This document shows positions 49,355 through 60,040 of a stretch of 64,000 nt of DNA, piece by piece; positions within the stretch are counted from its first letter, which is position 1, and each line of letters starts with the position of its first letter. The notes under the pieces are model-generated. The model saw only the letters and a list, made by a program, of their open reading frames with translations. It was not told the DNA's origin and ran no database searches. The DNA lies in contig CM043874.1 in the NCBI GenBank assembly GCA_023846275.1, positions 28,493,630 to 28,557,629 of the forward strand, in the 5' to 3' direction. Source of the DNA: Vanilla planifolia. Taxonomy: Eukaryota > Streptophyta > Magnoliopsida > Asparagales > Orchidaceae. A program made the position numbers and the translations under genes.

Positions 49355-50945
49355 AACCTAATTAATTTAAGACATTACCTCACTAAGAAGGTTGAAATAT
49401 TACACAAACTCTAAAGTCAAATCACTAGTAATGGATTTGTTCTATTCAAGCTTTATGTCACATTTTTTTATGATTTCAATAAAGCAATGGATGTTTTTTC
49501 TTGGGGCTTAATCGAGTCCAAATGTGATGTAAATCAATGTAGAGATAGTAATTTAGCTTTGATATTAAATGATGTAGAAGATCATAAGGATATTGATATA
49601 TCTCTTATAACATAAATGGAGGAAAAAAAATCCCCTATGAAGTTTTGTATAATTAGTTTTAAAACCAATGTCCAAACAATTGAATTTCTAATTACATGAG
49701 CCTTGTTGATCCTTTGTGCATGGTTCAATTTAGGTTGGATTGAGATATGAAGCTGGTGGCATAGTTGAAGTTCAAATAAGTTTTAGGGTTAATGGAGAGA
49801 TGGGGTAAGAATGAATCAAGAAGTGCTATAAACTGATTAGTGTGTTGTTGTGGTCAAGAAAGAGTGGCTAGCAACCATTCATTAAAAGGAAGATAAGGGT
49901 TATTGTTATGTATGGATGAGCATTAGTCAAGTAGTTTTGTGGCCACACAAGAGCCCTTAAGGCAAGGTTAGATCATCATAGAGCATGTGTCTAATATGGA
50001 TGATAACTATTACCTTGTTGTTGTAAGGGAAATGGACCACCAATCTAGAAGGAGGTTAATGGGGTTGTCGAAGCATACAAAGAGTAGATTAGATGGGACA
50101 TTGTGCAAAGGTGGCATGGATCATGATTTGCCATATGCATCACTACTTAAGATCCAATAATAGTCATTGATTAGGTTATTGTAGTGTGATGAGATCATGT
50201 GATGTTGCTATCAAATTTATGTTCTCGGTCTAAGCCAACTTACAAGAAAAAATTGAATTCAAGGATAGGTAGTTCATCTACAAGGAAGCATTATAACTCT
50301 ATTATATGAAGCAACCAATAGTAGTGACAAATTCTAAGAAGAATTGGTGGCATTGGGATCATTGGTAGTAGTCAAAGGCAAGGAAAATGATGAAATGATA
50401 ACAAATCTATATTACAACCTAGATAAATATAACAGCCATTCGAAGCCTTTGTTGGAAGCGATCACCTGTGCATTTATACACTTTATCACCTTTTAGTTAT
50501 CAATTATCAACAAAAACAAAAATCTCTTCCTTTTCATTTATTAGTAACACTTTAAGGGCATACAAGGAGAAATCTTAAAGCAAAAGTGCAAAGATAAAAA
50601 TTCTACCTAAACTAATAAAAATAATAATGAAATGCAAACATACTAGATAACATGTATAAAAAGAATAAGAATTCTCTATGGGTTAAATAATCTACCAACT
50701 AATAATTTTTAAAAACACTAATAAGCCCAATAAATCCCCTTATACAAGCCCTTTGTGGGCTCATATTTTACATATTTATATTTCAAATGTGGGATGGCAT
50801 TTAAGTTTTGTAAACTTCAAAGAATTTTAATTAAATCATATTAAGAGATTGCAAATGACACTCATGTATATCTAAAAAATGACTATGTAATATAGCCCAT
50901 AGATAAGCTATTTGATTTAATTATCTTTTCATTATTCTCATTATA
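49355..50945. other. Intergenic DNA of slightly higher G+C, no gene recognised
   Basis: The part at 49,700-50,400 is less AT-rich than its neighbours but is closed by stops in all frames and shows no family motif. It may be an eroded LTR or untranslated region. Confidence 0.45.
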
Positions 50946-50950
50946 ATAAA

Positions 50951-51405
50951 ATCCTATGTAGTTATCACATAATTAACTATACAAAATGTTAAGACATGGA
51001 ATGTAAGAATCAACTTATTTTAGGAAATTATATGTTATTGTAATATAATAATAAAAGTGACCTAAATTCAATAATGTAATTTAAAAAATAAACATAAATC
51101 TAAATTTTCAAAAAATGCCTCATTAAACAAAACTTGCTTCTCCTAATGTTTTTAAAAGATATAAAACTCAAATCATCACGATGTTAGAACACCAAAAAAT
51201 TACTATGACATCAAATTGATATAAAGTAGTAGTAACTTATCCAATTGATTATGACACTAACATGATAGATTGGTGTATGGACAATAGGATTTTATCGTAA
51301 CAACAAAAATTAAAGAAAAGAATATAAGGATGCTAATTCAATGTTGATAACAAAAATGATAGAGGAAAGGATCCCCTCAAAAGACTTCTAATAAGTTGTT
51401 TTGCA
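50951..51405 (-). mobile_element. LTR-retrotransposon end, duplicated block copy 1 (fossil)
   Basis: This block shares with 51,924-52,305 the phrases 'gaatgtaagaatcaac', 'attatatgtta', 'ttggtg(t/c)atggacaata' and 'gaaaggatcccctcaaa' in the same order. Read on the minus strand, the right end gives an LTR-end-like 'tctatca' followed by a primer-site-like 'gttatcaac'. That suggests an LTR to the right and the start of an internal region to the left. Old and broken. Confidence 0.4.
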
Positions 51406-51409
51406 AATG

Positions 51410-51920
51410 CTTCTAAGGAAAAGGATATGGTTGTTGGACAAATAGATGTGGAGGAAAAACTTTCACTAAAATCACTACTTCTTAGGAAATTTCATAGAGT
51501 TACATTTAAGAAGAGAAGGGTCTCATCCCCTACAAAGAAACCTTTTTTATTTGTATGGGATTAGGCTACTAAGACAACTGATAGAATTAACTCTCATGCC
51601 TTGGAGGCGGTTATGGTAGCTTCTATGAAGCAAATTTTTATATTGAAATTGTTTTTGGCTTAATAGACTGCAATATTCCAAATATACATTAGATAAATTA
51701 TATTTAAATTTTTATTTTTATTTTTTAAATGAATAACCATAGTTGGACATTTTGGTAATATGTTATAATAACTTTGGTATAGGAAAGACCAAAAGATAAG
51801 CATGATAAACATCAAATAAAATGGAATAAACATAAAGAACACAATAATAGTAACCTTTTTAGAATTAGATGGGATCTAAACATAAAATAAAATACCAATA
51901 TATAAAAGGTTATGAGTACA
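51410..51920. other. Spacer between the two duplicated blocks
   Basis: AT-rich. It may contain LTR sequence of the minus-strand element. A 60-codon open frame at 51,660-51,842 on the minus strand has no family match. Confidence 0.4.
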
Positions 51921-51923
51921 ATT

Positions 51924-52305
51924 AAATCCCATGTAATTATAACATAACTAACAATATAGAAGTTTGGGATAAGAAATGTAAGAATCAACATATTTTAGGA
52001 ATTATATGTTACTACAAGATAACAATAAGAGCAACCTAGATTTAGTAATGTAATTTTAATAAAAAAAAGATAAATCTAAATTTTCTAAAAAAATACATCA
52101 TTTAGCAAACTTTATTATTTCTAATTTTGTTTAACAGTAAGAGGTCAACTTGATGCTTACACTAAAATGAGCGATTGGTGCATGGACAATAAGACAAGTC
52201 ACTTGTACCAAAAATGATTTTAAAAAATGTAAGCTTGTTCATATTGCTTTGATACAAAAAAGATATAAGAAAGGATCCCCTCAAACATTTTTTAGTCAGT
52301 GGTTT
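51924..52305 (-). mobile_element. LTR-retrotransposon end, duplicated block copy 2 (fossil)
   Basis: Direct repeat of 50,951-51,405 about 970 bases further on. The minus-strand reading of 52,246-52,258 ('tttgtatcaaagc') is closer to the standard primer site than that of copy 1. Two nearby insertions, or a tandem duplication of one element end, would explain it. Confidence 0.45.
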
Positions 52306-52309
52306 TAAA

Positions 52310-53035
52310 AGTAGGAACAAATGATTGAAATCTTAGCTACTTGGACATTCAATGGACTTGGACATAGCTTGGTTCAACTTAGAACAAATTCAAAGCTAGT
52401 GGCATGGACCACACTAAATGAAGTGGAATGCTTAATCAAACCAAGATGGAGGAATCCAATGGAACATCATAATAGATTTCACAAACATTTGAGTGAATAG
52501 AGGAATTAATCTCACTTAAGTAAGCAATGATTTTTATTGCCTAGTCCATAAATTGATTGAACATCAACTAGTGGACTATTGACTCCACTTTGAAAATACT
52601 AAAATTCACTTTGTAATGTAAGTGCTATTTTCTTAACCAAATAACCAATTTACCATTCCCAAACCAAACACATTGATATACGATACCATTTCATTCAGGA
52701 ATAAGTTAACTAAAGCATTAGTATTTATCTTATCTAGTGCACAACTTGTCAACAATTTCACAAAACTCCAATATCAAATATATAAGGCACTCATAATGTT
52801 TTTATTATTTTGTATATATTTTTATTAGGAATGATATTTTTGTTATTTTTGCTTTTATGTCTAGGTTTAGTATTATAGTTTATTTAAAGCTTTGTTATAA
52901 AATGAAAAGAAAAAAGTTTTACTTGGATTGCTATTTGGTGATTAGCAATTTGTGTTTTGATATCTAAATTGAAGTTTAGATACTCCATTTTGGCATCATA
53001 GGCTTAATGATCTATTCTCCATCATTAATCATCTA
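52310..53035. other. AT-rich DNA, no gene recognised
   Basis: No motif on either strand. It may be the LTR that goes with duplicated block copy 2. Confidence 0.4.
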
Positions 53036-53039
53036 TATA

Positions 53040-53720
53040 ACGTATTATAATCATAGGGATTGTATTGTATACTATTCAATATACTAGTTGTCTTGTCTAT
53101 TAGCTTATTAGATTTGCTTTCGATGCATACTTAAAAAGGGATCATATTATACAATAGAAGAATATTGTATTATATGATTTTCTTTAGTTATAACATTCAT
53201 TGTATTCAATCTTTGTTAAACATGATCATAAATGTATGATGAGAATCATCGTACTATATGAAGCATTTCATCTCCTACATTTTGCATATATATCATTTTA
53301 CATCTCTATAATATAATACATATCATGTCATATAATGAACAACATCATATTTTATAAAAGCATTGATTCTCATAGACTATAGAATACATAACATGATTAT
53401 ATTATGCAATAAATAAATATTCAACTATATGAAGTACTCAAGTAATATAATGCGAAGTACTATCTCTTTATTAATAAGATGGTACTTGTATAATGGGCAC
53501 CATCATAGTATATGAATCTTGATAATTTGTTACTTCTCAAGTATATGAGAAGCTATACATGTGTCATATTATATAATAAAAGTCATCATACTTTATAAAC
53601 AGCCCAATATTTTTCCTCAAGACCTAAGTCATAAACTATGAAGATGTGTCTAGTTTGATAAATAAACTAGTCATATTATTGGATAAGATTATTGTACTAT
53701 ATAATTAATAAACTTTTAGT
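53040..53720. repeat. Degenerate 'tatatgat' tandem array
   Basis: Words such as 'gtattatatgat', 'cgtactatatgaagc', 'catcatattttataaa', 'catagtatatgaatc' and 'catcatactttataaac' recur roughly every 50-80 bases, alternating with 'aatca(t/a)' and 'acttgtata' words. It resembles the array at 35.4-35.8 kb. Units are too diverged to fix a period by eye. Confidence 0.45.
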
Positions 53721-54059
53721 ATTTTAGAAATTACATTAATTTTATTTAAATTTATATTTGATTATAACGTAATCCATGATGCTTTTAATACATTTTACTT
53801 AATGTGCAAGTTATCCGTACTTAACTATATACACTCATGATATAATCAGACAATAAAAATAATCATGTAATAATAAGGAGATATTTTAATCTGTAAAACA
53901 AAAGTATAACCAAGAACATGTATAGCGATATAATTAGGCATATCTAAGGCAATTAAGTTAAACTAATGTATAAGAATTCTTGTGATCATTAGCTCTTATT
54001 GACATAACTATAATAACATTATTCATTTAATATCTATTAGGACATCTTAAATCTTTATA

Positions 54060-55270
54060 TGCATCAAAATCATATGATATAGCTAAGTAGATTATCAATA
54101 TCCCACCTATGATGTAGTACTCCACTAAGCCCATTAGAACCATGATAAGATTTTGCACTCCTAAATCATCGCGTAATCTAACACTTTCTAACTTGGGCTA
54201 TGTTGATCATGTGGTTAGTCCTTCTTGGGCTTTAGGAAATCTCAATAACACAAGGCACTCCCATTATATAATCTGGCACATCCACTATTCCTTATAGGAT
54301 TAAATGTGTATGCAAAACCTAGAGTCTTTCACCACATGATATGCACTTCCTTTATGGGCTCCACCAATCATGCAAAATGGTTACTTTCTTATCTATTGGG
54401 AGTCCTAATATCTAACCTACTTATCCTTTATTAGATTATCCAAAACCTAGGGTCCACTACATTCCAAATCTTATTTTCATCAAGATCGTCTTACTTATCA
54501 AATTAACATTATTCCAAAATACCATAATCCACTATATAGGGCTACTCCTTTAACACTAATCTACTATTTAGACTAATCCTAAAATTTTATCAAACCTTAA
54601 ATAGCTATCTAGTGTTATCTATCTATTATTTGGATACTCTAAGTTTTCTTTTAATTCTTAATTTAATTATTTAAGATATCTTGAGATTTTTTCTAAATCT
54701 TAAATCTATTATCTAAGTACTTAAGGTTTCTTTTAGACCTTGAAATAATCTACTATATCATATCTAGATTTCACACCTTTAATTAGTCTTTGCCTTAATC
54801 TTATCTAAAATCCTCATCATGATTTCTTTTCCTATTTAGGCTACCACTTGATCATCCACTCAAGTCCAAATCTTTGGCTTTATCCTTAGGTATATTTTTC
54901 AAGTTTAGGCTAATCTTTTTAAGCCTAATTTCACATTAGTTTCACTAATAACTCTCATGTCCCATAGGTAAACTTCAGCCACTCTACCCTCTTCAAAGGC
55001 CTCTTTTGAGCCACACACACATTTCTCAGACTACCATCTATGATGTCAACCTATAACTTTAAAGCCTAATCAAGATCACTTATGGTCTTTCTTAATAGTC
55101 CAAGCCATGTCTAGGGTTTAACCAACATCTATGAAAATAACTAGCCTATTGGCTGAGCCTAACATCACTCTCAAGACTGAAATTGAGCTCTACAACATTC
55201 ATTTAAGATTTATCTAAGAGCCTTAGCAAGCCAAGTCCTTTCCTTAAGCATGCTCAAGAACTCATTAAGT
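54060..55270. repeat. Repeat family Y, copy 3 (LTR-like)
   Basis: It shares 'gggtccacta' (54,449), 'aagatcgtcttacttatcaa', the 'ctatctag' and 'ttattt.ga' word order with copy 2, and 'tttcactaataactctc' near 54,941 with copy 1. This is the longest and best-preserved copy, and it grades into more of the same kind of text on the right. Confidence 0.5.
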
Positions 55271-55274
55271 TCTT

Positions 55275-57740
55275 ATGTTCTTAATCCAACTATTTTCTTT
55301 AAGATTTTCTCATATAAAACCAAGATCTAAGAATTATATAAAGCCTTAAAAATGCTAAACTTATTTATGTCTACCAAAAAACTAGTTTATTCAAGACTCA
55401 TTTTCTTATGTCACCAATACCTTCATTCATCTTAATCATCACTCTCTAGGATTCATCCAAAGTTACAATGCAACTTTGAACCTAATTAGAGTTAACTAAG
55501 CACATGTCTTATTCTCAAATCAAATCTAACCCAATCCCCTCAATGATTATATAAATGATAAATTATTCTATAAATAACTAATCTTTTCTAACTCCTAAAC
55601 CCTATAAGTCTTGATTAGTTGAATTCATTATCTTCCAACCTTAAATCATAATAAATTCAAGTCATCATATATTAAACTTAATCTAACATTGCTAATCAAT
55701 CATACTTGAATCCAATCATTTTTACTAGCCCATGACTTATGCAAATATAGCCTTCTTCTAAGTCTTAGAATCAAGCTCTCCTAAACTTTTAACCTAAAAA
55801 TCAAGAGCTCTAAAGAATCTTAGAAGCCATCTAGGTCTTTATAAGATCTTAATTTTACCTTATATGGCTTAATTGAGCCACATAAACATGCTTCTCAAGA
55901 ATAACTGAGGCAATACAATACCTATTGTAAGAAAACATTAGGGTTTAGCTACAATTACAAATTCCATCCTAAGATTCATAATCCAATCTAGGGTTCTAAT
56001 AAATAAGAATGTTTCTTAGAATTCACAAATTTATATCAATACTTTCATCATGTCTTGGTGCTCAATTTTGGAATCATAAATTAACTCACTTATCACACAA
56101 AAAGACATGATAATGTTCTTAAAAAATTCATTAATTTATCACTTGCATGAATAAAATCTAAAGCTTCCATTAAGAATGATTTATTGGTAATAGAAATATG
56201 GAATAAAATTATACCATCCTATTAATTTTTAGTTTCATGGTTTCCTCTTTTAAAGCATAACATAATAACTATAATATCATGGGTTTCTCTTAATTATAAA
56301 TTGTTCTACAATCTTGTGAACTCACATCACATCTAAAACTATCAAATTAGCATGATAATAATTATATTAAGGAAACAAAGTCGTGGTTATGCAAACATAA
56401 TTAACATTTGTAGATTTAAACTAGATCTTCATGCATAGAACATAAGAATAACAATCATAAGAATGCTTCTAATAAAATTTGTCATTATCATGGTTTAGTT
56501 CTATCAATAGTTTTCCTTTGGGTTAGGTTTCATAAGAAGAAATTATAGCATAGAACATCATTATCATAGCCAATTTCATTGGCAACTATACTTGACAAAA
56601 TATCCAATTTTACCTGGCATGTATCTACATTTAGTACATGACCTTAAGGTTCATCTTATCTTTTAGACCCATATATTGGACTACTCAAGAATAAACTTCT
56701 TCTTCATGTCTTAAAGTCTCCTCCACATACTTGTACTCATGGCTTGACCTCCTTTTCTTAGCTTTTCTTGGATAAGGCCTCCTTTCTTCCTTTCATAATC
56801 AAGCTTTCCAAAATTCTAGAAAAACTACACATTATACCTTATATAATCAATTAACCACATTTTAATATCAATGTATTTCTAAAGAAAATAGCTAAAGCTT
56901 CAATTCTAAGCAAATAACACAACACCCTTTCAATTCCCTTAAGAAAAAACTCTTCAAGGCATGAAATAGTTTGGATTAAGGCATCCAAAATTCCTTAAAT
57001 TACATGCATTCAAGGAAAAATTCAAAATTAATGCTTTGTTATCCTTAAACCTCCACCTTGGATTCCTAAATTGTAGGAATTAGCATGCAATTTTGGATTT
57101 TTAACTTATAGTTTGGAATGTTTAAAAATATAAAAGGTCGACTAGCTTAGTAAATTAAGTAGTTTTATATTCTTCATGATTAACAAATAAGGTAGTTTAA
57201 TAAAATTAATTTACAAATACATTATTACAAAAATCAAGAAAGAAGAACATGTCTTTGTTGGCCAAATGTCTTATGTGGGTTAGCTAAAAGAGCTGTGTAA
57301 CACTTGTGGTATAGAGTTAACATAACTAAGTGTCTATATAACTTCAATGTGATGGAGTGTGTTAGATACTAAAGTGATATCATGCTTGACATTTTGATGT
57401 AGTATAGATATAGACTTTTACTTGGGTCTAAATTAAAACCTACAATATTAGAGATGCTGAATAGATTATTAGAAATATGAAAAATATACTATACATTAAT
57501 TAGGATTAGATAACATGTATGATTAATATTATTCAAAGATTGATATTCTGAAGTTACAATATAAATTATTAAGTTGAGTAGATGATAATACTTTATATAT
57601 TAAGCATAAAGTCCTACAAAGAAATTTTTGTCCAAGACAATTTTATACATACAAAATAGAGAATTTAAGACAAATTATATGTGAAATATTTTAATAGAAA
57701 AGAGTAATTCTAACTTAAAATTACTATATATAAAATAAAA
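55275..57740. other. AT-rich DNA continuing from repeat family Y
   Basis: The part to about 56,800 keeps the 'cctaatct', 'ctcaagaa' style of family Y and may be its extension. No coding motif is seen. The part from 57,100 is plain AT-rich DNA. Confidence 0.4.
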
Positions 57741-57744
57741 GTTG

Positions 57745-58600
57745 TTGAAAGATGCACACCAGTTTGGTGATGATATTTTGTAGTTTCATAGGTGTTGAAA
57801 TTTGGAGGACTAAAGTGGTAAAAGGGTGATGTAGGTAGTAAGAAAACTTAGGGTGTTGATAGAAGTAAGAATTTATTTAGTTATCGATTCTCTTAATGGA
57901 AGGTCTCTCACATTTGATCATTATCTCTCACAAGGGATTTGGTTGCCAACTCTCCTAGTGAATGGTCTCTGACCTTCGACTTTTGTTTCTCACAAGAGAA
58001 GTTGGAATCTCTTTAACTAAAATTAGGTAAATACACCTTGCTCACAAAGATAAAAGCACATAAACAAAAGAAATTTTATTTCATCATTATTCTTTTTTAT
58101 AACTTGGTGAGCATCCTTATTATAGAGACTTTAAAAGTTCATCAGTAATTTTTTAAAAAAAATAAAAATAGATAAAAAAGTTGAAAATTAATTGAAGGGC
58201 AAAGAGCAAAACAAAATGGCGAGCAATGTGATGGAGCTGCTGGTCCGATTTTCAAGCAAGCACGGGTCAGGCTGAGCATGTCGATTAGACAGGAAGGTTA
58301 GCACGAGTCAGCAAGGGTCAAACAATGTTCCAAGATCAATCAGGTCACACGAGCATGCAAGTTGGCTCGAGCCATGACAACAGCTGCTAATGGCAACAGT
58401 GATACAGGCAAATAGAGATGGACGACAGCAGGTGGCAAAATCAATAAAAAAATTCACTTTTAAACATTTCTTTAAGTAATTTTCAACCAAATTTTATATT
58501 GTGGACTTTTGGATTGGTGTGATGATAGTAAATGCATGTTTTTGAGCTTATGTAAGATGCTCTTACATCACATTCCTTCTTAGTGATGATCTAAAATGTT
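57745..58600 (+). mobile_element. Probable Ty1/copia LTR (fossil)
   Basis: The stretch carries a short tandem repeat of about 60 bases (57,889 to 58,012), a 'tattatagagactt' TATA-like phrase at about 58,118, and a less AT-rich middle (58,215-58,440). It ends near 'ttacatcacattcc'. This arrangement is common in copia LTRs, but no primer site or coding region confirms it. Confidence 0.4.
57889..58012. repeat. Short tandem repeat, unit about 60 bp
   Basis: 'tctcttaatgga...tctcacaaggga' (from 57,889) is followed by 'tctcctagtgaa...tctcacaagaga' (from 57,951) and a partial third start at 58,009. Two units with a diverged third. Confidence 0.6.
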
Positions 58601-58604
58601 CATA

Positions 58605-59770
58605 AAAAAATCAACATACCTTTGGAATAATGTTTTTTTTAACTCTCTATTATTTACCCATTAGTTGCACTTCTCAACTAGTAGGTTTCTCTTGTTAGAC
58701 TATAAGTATTCTTAATAAGTAGACTAGTCTTACTTGTTTAATAGTTGTTAAGTCATTTTATATTCCTTGATTCTTATCTATTCTTCCAATTCTTAATGAA
58801 CTTACACTTCTCTGCTTAACTATAATAAATAGAATTTTTTATGTCACAAATAAGATTCCCTAAGTATTATCTAATAAATGTCTAATGGCTTGACTTTATA
58901 CAAGACCACATCAATATAATACCTTAGGATTACAAATTTGATAATATGTTACTTTGTCAACTTTTCTTCCTAATCCTTCTAAATTCAATTGAGAGAATGT
59001 ATATATGAAGGTGAGGAGTGGTTGTTAGTTAAAGACATTATACAAGACCCATTAAGATAAGTTTCTCTTGGTTACCTTATTAGTAATAATTCTTATCAAC
59101 ACCATAAATTAAACTCAGAGGGTAAATAATTTCTCTCAAGCATTTGTTTCTCTTCTATTGAAGAACTACTAATCCAAATGGTTGAACAATCAATGGTAGA
59201 CTAGGATCAATTACTTGGTTGACTTCAAGCATCAAATTCTAATCAATAGTCTTAGTCATGATTTATTTACCCTAATCTTCATTTCCTTAAGCACATAGAT
59301 AACATCCAAATATGTATAGAAAGTACAATAAAATTGAAAGAAATTTCCTAAAAAATGAAAATCCAATAGGCTTCTAGATACTGCAGGGAATGTTTGAGTT
59401 GCTACAAAACGAACTATGAAGCCCTATATAACAATTTGGTTATTGGTGCACATGAAAGGAAGGTCAAAGCTCCGTGTTAGTAGCTCTTCGAGAAGTAACA
59501 TACTTGGGATCACGTACTAGATGAGTGGAGTTAATAATTAGGTTGTATGTTTTCATTGTTCTTAGTAAACATGAGATTTGCTGTGTCTTTAAAAGTTTGA
59601 CTTGGTTGAAGGGATAACCAGATCTGATATGTTCGATGTTCACAAAAAGGGTCATCGCCTTCTTCTTCCATTAAACTTTAAGTCGTCATAGTTGGGTCTT
59701 TGACAGTGTATTTGAGAACCTTTGTTGGGTGAATATTATCAATAAGTTAAATGACAGCATTTTTGACTTC
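58605..59770. other. Upstream intergenic DNA of the BCAT gene
   Basis: No open frame of note. From about 59,450 the composition becomes less AT-rich with several CpGs, consistent with the approach to a real gene's promoter. Confidence 0.5.
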
Positions 59771-59774
59771 CAAA

Positions 59775-59900
59775 CGACCCAATCTTAGCAAGTTGTAAGC
59801 CCAAACCAGCACGTGGAAATTAATATTTGAGTTACGTATATGAGTATATAACTCTTACCACGTATATATATATATGTATATCACTACCGGATTGGGTGAG
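59775..59900 (+). promoter_or_regulatory. BCAT core promoter
   Basis: A CCAAT at 59,779, a G-box CACGTG at 59,810-59,815 and a TATATATA run at about 59,863-59,876 lie in that order 265-165 bases before the start codon. Transcription would be expected to begin near 59,900, about 30 bases after the TATA. The G-box suggests possible bZIP or bHLH control, which is inference. Confidence 0.55.
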
Positions 59901-60040
59901 GGACTCTAATCTTCTACAACGGTTTTTATTTTTTCATTCTCTGGGGCAAACCACATCGCCTGCTCCGCCTCTCCCTTCACCTCCTCTTTCCTTCTCTATT
60001 GGGATTTGCTAGATTCTTTGCAAACCTTGCTCCGACAAGC
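59900..60040 (+). other. BCAT 5' leader with CT-rich stretch
   Basis: About 140 bases between the likely start site and the ATG, including a pyrimidine-rich run ('ctcccttcacctcctctttc' at 59,971-59,990) typical of plant leaders. The frame of the start codon is open back to a TGA at 59,897 but has no earlier ATG. Confidence 0.5.
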
